Source: Paracoccus sp. (in: a-proteobacteria) (lineage in GTDB: Bacteria; Pseudomonadota; Alphaproteobacteria; Rhodobacterales; Rhodobacteraceae). Taken from it: DNA of 9,837 nt. The notes beneath the pieces were generated by a model. The model did not search any database. It was not told the DNA's origin and worked only from the letters and a program-made list of their open reading frames with translations. Position 1 is the stretch's first letter. Every line of letters starts with the position of its first letter. The translations under genes were made by a program, and so were the position numbers. The stretch is from NCBI GenBank assembly GCA_018056045.1, contig JAGPGI010000074.1, positions 1 to 9,837 of the forward strand, read 5' to 3'. Shown piece after piece: positions 1 to 6,643 of the stretch.

Positions 1-848
1 TCGTCATAGCCGTCGGCCAGGAAAAGCTCGCGCGCGACCTCGAAGAGACGCAGCCGGCCATGCGGGTCGGGCAGGGCCTCGGAGGGGATCATCACCTGCC
101 GCTTGGCCATCCACGGCACATGCGCATAGCCGTAAAGCGCCACCCGGTCGGGCGACAGCGCCAGCAGTTTCTGCACCGATTCCGAGATGCGGCGCGGGTC
201 CTGATGCGGCAGGCCGTAAAGGATATCGGCATTCAGGCTGGCAATGCCGCGGTCGCGGATCATGTCCACGGCGCGTTTCGTCACCTCGAAGCTTTGTTCG
301 CGGCCGATGATCTTTTGAATCTCGGGGTCGAAATCCTGCACCCCGATCGAGGCGCGGGTCAGGCCGGATTCGGCCAGCGCATCCATGCGGGCGTCGTCGA
401 TTTCATTGGGGTCGATCTCGACCGAGAACTCGGCGCCTTCGGCCAGGGGAAAGGCGTCAAGGACGGCGCGGGCGACGCGGCGCATCATCTCGGCCGGCAT
501 GAGCGTGGGGGTGCCGCCGCCCCAATGCAGGCGCGAGAGCCGCACCCCGGGCGCGAGTTCCCGGCGCAGCATCTCAAGTTCGCTCAGCAGCACCTCGGCA
601 TAGGCGCGCACCGGGTCGTCCGATTGCGTGCCCTGCGTGCGGCAGGCGCAGAACCAGCACAGCCTGCGGCAGAACGGCACATGCATGTAAAGCGAGATCG
701 CTGCGCCGGCGGGAATCGCGGCGATCCAGTCGCGGAAATTCGCCTCGCCGATGGCGGGGGTGAAATGCGGGGCCGTGGGATAGCTGGTATAGCGCGGCAC
801 GCGCGCGTCAAATAGTCCCAAGCGCTCAAGTTGCGATTGCTGTTCCAT
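1..848 (-). CDS. hemN: Oxygen-independent coproporphyrinogen III oxidase, 5' part (truncated by window edge)
   Basis: Radical SAM enzyme that decarboxylates coproporphyrinogen III to protoporphyrinogen IX without O2, a cytoplasmic step of haem synthesis. About 282 codons from the ATG at 848 are present; the family is usually about 450 residues, so the C-terminal third lies beyond the left edge. Seen: the N-terminal block RVPRYTSYPT (about residues 16-25), the radical SAM motif FCRRLCWFCAC with C60, C64 and C67 as cluster ligands plus the C69 typical of HemN, and the SAM-binding GGGTPT near residues 110-115. No other methionine lies before the cysteine motif, which supports this start. There is no Shine-Dalgarno sequence upstream, and a -10-like element sits six bases away, so the message may be leaderless. 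It is divergent from fnrP across 50 bp containing an FNR box, which fits induction at low oxygen to supply haem for the cbb3 oxidase. Confidence 0.95.
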   Translation of the reverse strand, partial: MEQQSQLERLGLFDARVPRYTSYPTAPHFTPAIGEANFRDWIAAIPAGAAISLYMHVPFCRRLCWFCACRTQGTQSDDPVRAYAEVLLSELEMLRRELAPGVRLSRLHWGGGTPTLMPAEMMRRVARAVLDAFPLAEGAEFSVEIDPNEIDDARMDALAESGLTRASIGVQDFDPEIQKIIGREQSFEVTKRAVDMIRDRGIASLNADILYGLPHQDPRRISESVQKLLALSPDRVALYGYAHVPWMAKRQVMIPSEALPDPHGRLRLFEVARELFLADGYD

Positions 849-859
849 AGGCGTATTCT
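831..859 (+). promoter_or_regulatory. Putative fnrP promoter (-35 and -10)
   Basis: TTGCGA (831-836) and TATTCT (854-859) are separated by exactly 17 bp, a plausible sigma-70 arrangement directed towards fnrP, with start near 866. The -35 lies inside the first codons of hemN, and the -10 overlaps the putative hemN -10 on the other strand, so the two promoters would compete for polymerase. The FNR box at 884-897 would lie downstream of the start at about +19 to +32, a repressing position. Confidence 0.4.
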
Positions 860-860
860 A
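855..860 (-). promoter_or_regulatory. Putative hemN -10 element
   Basis: On the minus strand this reads TAGAAT, five of six matches to the TATAAT consensus. It ends six bases before the hemN ATG, placing transcription start at about 847-849, on or next to the start codon. The FNR box centre (890.5) would then lie near -41.5, the usual class II activator position. Prediction from sequence only. Confidence 0.45.
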
Positions 861-883
861 AGGGCCGAAAACGCGACAGGACA

Positions 884-897
884 TTGACCCAAATCAA
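884..897. promoter_or_regulatory. FNR box in the hemN-fnrP intergenic region
   Basis: TTGACCCAAATCAA matches the FNR consensus TTGAT-N4-ATCAA with one mismatch. It ends one base before the fnrP ATG, occupying the space where a ribosome binding site would normally be. Its centre is 42.5 bp from the hemN start codon. The geometry suits activation of hemN and repression of fnrP. The leading TTG can be misread as an alternative fnrP start. Confidence 0.8.
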
Positions 898-898
898 G

Positions 899-1648
899 AT
901 GACTACCGACGCCGCCATCATCGCGACGCAGGCACCTTGCGAGCACTGCCCGATCCGTTATCGGGCGGTCTGTGCGCATTGTGAAAGCGAAGAGCTGGAC
1001 GAGCTGGAGGACATGAAATTCTACCGCCGCTATGAGGCCGGACAGCATATTGTCTGGGCCGGCGACCGGATGGATTTCGTGGCCTCGGTGGTCTCGGGCA
1101 TGGCCGGGCTGACCCAGCAGCTTGAGGACGGGCGCACGCAGATGGTTGGCCTGCTGCTGCCCAGCGATTTTCTGGGCCGTCCGGGGCGCGATGCCGCGGC
1201 CTATACGGTAACCGCGACCAGCGATCTGCTTTTGTGCTGTTTTCGCCGCAAACCCTTTGAAAAGCTTTTGCGAGAGCGGCCGCGCGTCGCCGGCCGGCTG
1301 CTGGAAATGACGCTGGACGAGCTGGACGCGGCGCGTGACTGGCTCTTGCTGCTGGGGCGCAAATCGGCGCGTGAGAAGATCGCCTCACTGCTGGTCATCC
1401 TCGCCCGGCGCGAGGCCGCGCTGCTGCGCCGTCGCCCCGAAGGGCGGATCATCGTCAACCTGCCGCTGACGCGCGAGGCGATGGCCGATTATCTGGGCCT
1501 GACGCTGGAAACCGTCAGCCGGCAGATGAGCACGCTCAAGCGTGCGGGGGTGATCGAGCTGGATGGCAAGCGCAGGGTCATCGTGCCCATGTTCGAAGCG
1601 CTTGTCGCCGAAAGCGGCGACGATTCGGATGGCGGCCCGCTGAGCTGA
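899..1648 (+). CDS. fnrP: FNR-type oxygen-sensing transcription regulator FnrP
   Basis: Crp/Fnr-family regulator of 249 residues. In the family, a [4Fe-4S] cluster holds the protein as a DNA-binding dimer and is destroyed by O2 (and by NO). Seen: an N-terminal cysteine cluster C14-X2-C17-X7-C25-X2-C28 and a distal pair C113-C114; C14, C17, C25 and C113 are the expected ligands. A cyclic-nucleotide-binding-type beta barrel spans roughly residues 35-115, a dimerisation helix about 120-145, and a C-terminal helix-turn-helix contains ETVSR, the recognition-helix E-x-x-S-R motif that reads TTGAT half-sites. I chose the ATG at 899 over the in-frame TTG at 884 because the TTG belongs to the FNR box and the cysteine numbers then agree with P. 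denitrificans FnrP as I recall it. There is no good ribosome binding site; AGGA at 878-881 is too far from the ATG. It is convergent with uspA and is the likely regulator of the cco genes here. Confidence 0.95.
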   Translation: MTTDAAIIATQAPCEHCPIRYRAVCAHCESEELDELEDMKFYRRYEAGQHIVWAGDRMDFVASVVSGMAGLTQQLEDGRTQMVGLLLPSDFLGRPGRDAAAYTVTATSDLLLCCFRRKPFEKLLRERPRVAGRLLEMTLDELDAARDWLLLLGRKSAREKIASLLVILARREAALLRRRPEGRIIVNLPLTREAMADYLGLTLETVSRQMSTLKRAGVIELDGKRRVIVPMFEALVAESGDDSDGGPLS

Positions 1649-1656
1649 CCCGCGCT

Positions 1657-1680
1657 TGGCGCCCCCGCAAAGGGGCGCCA
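1657..1680. terminator. Hairpin terminator between convergent fnrP and uspA
   Basis: A perfect 9-bp GC-rich stem (1657-1665 pairing with 1672-1680) with a 6-base loop lies 8 bases after the fnrP stop and 17 bases from the uspA stop. In the fnrP direction it is followed within 15 bases by a T-rich stretch (GTTTCTTTG), though not directly. In the uspA direction no U-run follows. It probably ends fnrP transcription and may act weakly in both directions. Confidence 0.65.
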
Positions 1681-1697
1681 TGAGGTTTCTTTGCAGG

Positions 1698-2534
1698 TCA
1701 GCGCGCCATCAGCACCGGGACCTGCGCCTTTTCCAGCATGTTGCGCGTGGCGCCGCCCAGAATCGCCTGGCGGAAGCGCGAATGCCCGTAAGCCCCCATC
1801 ACCAGCATGTCGGCGCCGATTTCGGTCGCGCGGCGGTTCAGGATGTCGCTGATCAGCGGCTGGGTACGGGCCAGAACCGAGATCTCGGCCTTGACGCCGT
1901 GGCGGGTCAGCATCTGGCCAAGCGCACCGCCGGGATCCGAGCGCTCCGGCCCGTTGGGCGAGGGGTCGATCACGGTGATCTCGACACTGTCGGCGGCCTG
2001 CAGCAGTGGCAGCGCCCGGCGGACCGAGGCCATGGCCTCGTTCGACTGGTTCCAGGCGATCAGGATCTTCTTGCCGAAGGGCTCCTTGAGCTCGCCGGGC
2101 ACGATCAGGATCGGGGCTGAGCCCTCGAACAGCGCCGCCTCGGTCGCGGCCTCGGCATCGGGGGTGGCGCGCTCGCCATAGGGGCGGTTCAGGACCACGA
2201 GGTCGGAATAGCGCGCACGCATGCCGACCAGCGTCGAGAGCCCGCCCACCTGCGCCACGGCCGAATCGACCGACCAGCGGATATCCTCGGCATGCAGGCG
2301 CTCGCGCACCTTTTCCTCAAGCTCGCCGGCGGCGGCCATGGCCTTGTCGATGGATTCCTGAAATACATAGGCAGATGCGCCGGCATAATAATATCCGCTC
2401 TGGGTGTGATCCACGCCCATGCAGAACACGTCGAGATGGCCGTCCTCGCGCCGCGTCATGGCGATTGCCGAATCAAGCTGCTGCTGCTGGCGTTCGTAAT
2501 CAGTCAGCACGGTCAGGATGGTTTTGTAGCCCAT
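1698..2534 (-). CDS. uspA: Universal stress protein with two Usp domains
   Basis: Cytoplasmic UspA-superfamily protein of 278 residues with two Usp domains, about residues 1-145 and 150-278. Each begins with a beta-strand of the expected type (YKTILTVLTD and KKILIAWNQS). The second ends with a nucleotide-binding-type loop, MGAYGHSRFRQAILGGAT, a G-X2-G-X9-G pattern followed by G rather than S or T. The first domain is degenerate in that loop, having NRPYGE instead. The start is set by AAGGAG (minus strand, 2541-2547) six bases before the ATG at 2534; a longer reading frame to 2573 lacks such a signal. No signal peptide or membrane segment. It is divergent from ccoN and shares its FNR box, which suggests co-induction at low oxygen. 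The exact function of these proteins is generally unclear. The symbol is by family, not proven orthology. Confidence 0.85.
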   Translation of the reverse strand: MGYKTILTVLTDYERQQQQLDSAIAMTRREDGHLDVFCMGVDHTQSGYYYAGASAYVFQESIDKAMAAAGELEEKVRERLHAEDIRWSVDSAVAQVGGLSTLVGMRARYSDLVVLNRPYGERATPDAEAATEAALFEGSAPILIVPGELKEPFGKKILIAWNQSNEAMASVRRALPLLQAADSVEITVIDPSPNGPERSDPGGALGQMLTRHGVKAEISVLARTQPLISDILNRRATEIGADMLVMGAYGHSRFRQAILGGATRNMLEKAQVPVLMAR

Positions 2535-2540
2535 GGGCCT

Positions 2541-2547
2541 CTCCTTT
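2541..2547 (-). promoter_or_regulatory. Ribosome binding site of uspA
   Basis: AAAGGAG on the minus strand, six bases before the ATG at 2534. It decides the start in favour of 2534 over the in-frame upstream codon at 2573. Confidence 0.75.
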
Positions 2548-2582
2548 GTGGTTTGCGCACCTTGCGCCAGCAACCGGAGGCT

Positions 2583-2599
2583 GTCGGCTGACGTCGGCT
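2583..2599. repeat. Direct repeat GTCGGCT x2 with 10-bp pitch, uspA leader
   Basis: GTCGGCT occurs at 2583-2589 and again at 2593-2599, one DNA helical turn apart. If uspA starts transcription near 2622, the repeat lies in its untranslated leader. The role is unknown, and chance is possible for 7-mers in GC-rich DNA. Confidence 0.3.
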
Positions 2600-2629
2600 C
2601 GCTGCGACATTCTGCCCCCAGTTGAACGC

Positions 2630-2635
2630 ATTTTA
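2630..2635 (-). promoter_or_regulatory. Putative uspA -10 element
   Basis: TAAAAT on the minus strand, five of six matches to TATAAT. Its upstream end is 28.5 bp from the centre of the FNR box at 2657-2670, exactly mirroring the ccoN -10. Start is predicted near 2622, which puts FNR at -41.5. Confidence 0.45.
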
Positions 2636-2656
2636 CATCTGTATGTCATTGGCCGA

Positions 2657-2670
2657 TTGACCCAGATCAA
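2657..2670. promoter_or_regulatory. FNR box shared by uspA and ccoN
   Basis: TTGACCCAGATCAA, one mismatch to TTGAT-N4-ATCAA. It lies between the divergent uspA and ccoN genes, 107 bp before the ccoN ATG and 123 bp before the uspA ATG. The spacing to -10-like elements on both sides fits class II activation (centre at -41.5) in both directions. Activation of ccoN by FNR-type regulators is well established in Paracoccus and Rhodobacter; control of uspA from the same site is inferred. Confidence 0.88.
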
Positions 2671-2671
2671 A

Positions 2672-2683
2672 GTTTCACGAAAC
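2672..2683. repeat. Inverted repeat GTTTC-AC-GAAAC in the ccoN promoter
   Basis: A perfect 5-bp inverted repeat with a 2-bp spacer, placed between the FNR box and the ccoN -10, over the region where a -35 element would be. It overlaps a second short palindrome, CACG-AAAC-CGTG (2676-2687). It could be an operator for a second regulator. I do not recognise a known consensus. Confidence 0.35.
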
Positions 2684-2691
2684 CGTGTGAC

Positions 2692-2697
2692 TATAGA
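2692..2697 (+). promoter_or_regulatory. Putative ccoN -10 element
   Basis: TATAGA, four of six matches to TATAAT, starting 28.5 bp from the FNR box centre. It predicts a start near 2705 with FNR at -41.5 and a leader of about 72 bases. No -35 hexamer is visible at the right distance, as expected for an activator-dependent promoter. Confidence 0.6.
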
Positions 2698-2776
2698 AGA
2701 ACCTACCGAAGCCCGTCGCGGCCCGGATCGCCTGTGCGATTCGGACGCTGAGGCACAGGATGAAGGACAGTATTAA

Positions 2777-5131
<2,355 letters not shown>

Positions 5132-5139
5132 GGCCCGCC

Positions 5140-5328
5140 ATGGATATGTATTCCTTCCTGCGCGAACTGGCCGACAGCTGGATCCTGCTGACGCTGGTGC
5201 TGTTCTTCCTTGGCGCCTGCCTGTTCGTCTTCAGGCCGGGCGCGGGGGTGCTGCACCGTGATGCTGCGGAAAGTATCTTCCGTAACGAGAAAGGCCCGCT
5301 GCCCGCGGGTGACAAGGAGGTCGAGTGA
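5140..5328 (+). CDS. ccoQ: cbb3-type cytochrome c oxidase subunit IV, small membrane protein
   Basis: Small one-helix membrane subunit (62 residues) that in related bacteria stabilises the assembled oxidase or its interaction with CcoP. Seen: [11 protein letters not shown] at the start, one hydrophobic segment (about residues 13-31), then FRPG and a charged cytoplasmic tail with AAESIFRNE, a pattern typical of CcoQ/FixQ. GAGG at 5130-5133 precedes the ATG at 5140 by six bases; a second in-frame ATG at 5146 is possible but less well placed. Its stop overlaps the ccoP start by one base (TGATG), suggesting translational coupling. Confidence 0.93.
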   Translation: MDMYSFLRELADSWILLTLVLFFLGACLFVFRPGAGVLHRDAAESIFRNEKGPLPAGDKEVE

Positions 5329-6365
5329 TGGCCGATACCGACGACGAGCACACCAGCCCCAAAAACCCGGACAACCGGATCGGGTTGGAACGCCAGGCCG
5401 CGGATAAGGCCCATGAGGCGCAGATCGCGGCCAATCCGCCCGAAGGGCCGGATGGCCAGCCCCTGCACAAGCCCTCTGGCATGACCCGCGTGGTGCGCGA
5501 CCGCAAGGGCGTGCGCAAGGTGGTCGAAGTGCCCTCGACCGGCCATAGCTGGGACGGGATCGAGGAATACGACAACCCGCTGCCGCGCTGGTGGCTGTGG
5601 AGCTTTTACGCCACCATCGTCTGGGGCGTGGGCTATCTGATCGCCTATCCGGCGATCCCGCTGATCCATGGCGCGACCCAGGGCGTTCTGGGCGAGACCA
5701 TGCGCAGCAATGTCGCCGCCGAGATCCAGCGTTTCAACGAGGCGAATGCCCCGATCCAGGCAAAGCTGGTCGAAACCCCGCTGGACGGCATCGCGGCTGA
5801 CCCGGAACTGGCGAATTACTCTGCCAATGCCGGCTCGGCGATCTTCCGCACCTGGTGCGCGCAGTGCCACGGTTCGGGCGCGGGGGGGGCCACGGGCTAT
5901 CCTTCGCTTCTGGACAATGACTGGCTGTGGGGCGGCACGCTGGACGATGTCTACACCACCGTCCAGCACGGCATTCGCGACCCCAAGGATGGCGATACGC
6001 GCTATTCGGAAATGCCGCGTTTCGGCACCGACGACATGCTCGACAATGCCCAGATCGGGCAGGTCGTGAACTATGTCCTGTCGCTTTCCGACCAGCCGCA
6101 TGACGCCGCCGCCGCGGCCGAAGGCGCCACGGTCTATGCCGACAACTGCGTGTCCTGCCATGCCGAGGACGGCACCGGCGATCGCGCGCAGGGGGCGCCG
6201 AACCTGACCGACGCCGTCTGGCTTTACGGCTCGGACCCGGCCACGATCACCCGCATCGTGCATGACGGTCCCTTCGGGGTGATGCCGGCCTGGACCGGAC
6301 GTCTCTCCGAGGCCGATATCCGCGCTGTCGCGGCCTATGTTCACAGTCTTGGCGGCGGCGAATAA
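5328..6365 (+). CDS. ccoP: cbb3-type cytochrome c oxidase subunit III (di-haem cytochrome c)
   Basis: Membrane-anchored di-haem cytochrome c (345 residues), the entry point for electrons from soluble or membrane cytochromes c. Seen: a hydrophilic N-terminal tail (1-70), the family block [19 protein letters not shown] (71-89), one membrane helix (about 90-112), then two periplasmic cytochrome c domains with CAQCH (C177, C180, H181) and CVSCH (C274, C277, H278). Likely distal methionines are M229 (SEMPRFG) and M319 (GVMPAW). The tail is about 55 residues longer than that of Rhodobacter CcoP, where the GHSWDGIEE block lies close to the N-terminus. The start at 5328 is chosen because AAGGAGG (5314-5320) lies seven bases upstream; a GTG at 5325 would add one residue. 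Last gene of ccoNOQP; two hairpins follow. Confidence 0.97.
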   Translation: MADTDDEHTSPKNPDNRIGLERQAADKAHEAQIAANPPEGPDGQPLHKPSGMTRVVRDRKGVRKVVEVPSTGHSWDGIEEYDNPLPRWWLWSFYATIVWGVGYLIAYPAIPLIHGATQGVLGETMRSNVAAEIQRFNEANAPIQAKLVETPLDGIAADPELANYSANAGSAIFRTWCAQCHGSGAGGATGYPSLLDNDWLWGGTLDDVYTTVQHGIRDPKDGDTRYSEMPRFGTDDMLDNAQIGQVVNYVLSLSDQPHDAAAAAEGATVYADNCVSCHAEDGTGDRAQGAPNLTDAVWLYGSDPATITRIVHDGPFGVMPAWTGRLSEADIRAVAAYVHSLGGGE

Positions 6366-6385
6366 GCCGCCAGACTGACCCGTTT

Positions 6386-6407
6386 CGCATCCGGGCAACC
6401 GGATGCG
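6386..6407 (+). terminator. Hairpin 1 after ccoP (GCAA tetraloop)
   Basis: CGCATCCGG (6386-6394) pairs perfectly with CCGGATGCG (6399-6407) around a GCAA loop, a stable GNRA type. Three further weak pairs can extend the stem outwards. It lies 20 bases after the ccoP stop. No U-run follows, so it may be an RNA end-protecting structure rather than a strong intrinsic terminator. Confidence 0.6.
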
Positions 6408-6412
6408 GAAGG

Positions 6413-6458
6413 CACCGGCCTCTCCGTCCTGTTCGCGCGTTTCCAGGAGAGGCCGGTG
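6413..6458 (+). terminator. Hairpin 2 after ccoP (13-bp perfect stem)
   Basis: The left arm 6413-6425 pairs perfectly over 13 bp with the right arm 6446-6458 around a 20-base loop. It begins five bases after hairpin 1. Downstream is TTCCAATTG, with no proper U-run. Together the two hairpins separate ccoNOQP from ccoGHI and probably attenuate or process the transcript, keeping subunit message above assembly-factor message. Confidence 0.6.
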
Positions 6459-6508
6459 TTCCAATTGATGCGCGATCGGGCCCGGCTTTAGCAAGCCCGC
6501 CAAATGGC

Positions 6509-6525
6509 TTGTCGGCATGCGACAA
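6509..6525. repeat. Inverted repeat TTGTCG-N5-CGACAA upstream of ccoG
   Basis: A perfect 6-bp inverted repeat, TTGTCG (6509-6514) and CGACAA (6520-6525), with a 5-bp spacer, 17 bp in all. Its centre is about 108 bp upstream of the predicted ccoG start. It is too short to be a terminator and looks more like a dimeric operator. It is not an FNR box (half-site and spacing differ), and I do not recognise the cognate regulator. Confidence 0.4.
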
Positions 6526-6576
6526 TCCGGCCAATGTTATGTCATGGGGGGCGGCCTTATAGGCAGGGCCTCTGAT

Positions 6577-6590
6577 TTGACGCAGATCAT
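6577..6590. promoter_or_regulatory. FNR box upstream of ccoG
   Basis: TTGACGCAGATCAT, two mismatches to TTGAT-N4-ATCAA and very like the other two boxes here. It lies 53 bp before the ccoG ATG. A centre at -41.5 would place transcription start near 6625, leaving a 19-base leader. It gives ccoGHI(S) its own low-oxygen promoter. Confidence 0.75.
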
Positions 6591-6607
6591 AGCGCCGCCT
6601 GTCCATG

Positions 6608-6617
6608 TAAATAGTCT
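6608..6617 (+). promoter_or_regulatory. Putative ccoG -10 region
   Basis: TAAATAGTCT holds two overlapping weak -10 candidates: TAAATA (6608-6613), and TAGTCT (6612-6617), which sits exactly 28.5 bp from the FNR box centre as in the other two cco-region promoters. Each matches TATAAT at only about three positions. Confidence 0.35.
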
Positions 6618-6643
6618 GCGGAAACGCGCAACAGGAGCCAATC

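Noticed and set aside
60..815. A 251-codon open frame on the plus strand
   Set aside because: It is the antisense shadow of hemN, which has the radical SAM cysteine motif and the expected N-terminal block on the minus strand.
884..898. TTG start five codons upstream for fnrP
   Set aside because: The TTG is the first half-site of an FNR box, and AGGA is only two bases away. The ATG at 899 gives cysteine numbers matching P. denitrificans FnrP as I recall them.
2535..2573. Upstream start for uspA adding 13 residues
   Set aside because: The ATG at 2534 has a good ribosome binding site six bases away, and the Usp fold begins directly with GYKTILTVL.
6484..6497. Short hairpin GGCTT-TAGC-AAGCC after the two ccoP hairpins
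   Set aside because: Only a 5-bp stem with no T-tract; not distinguishable from chance in this composition.
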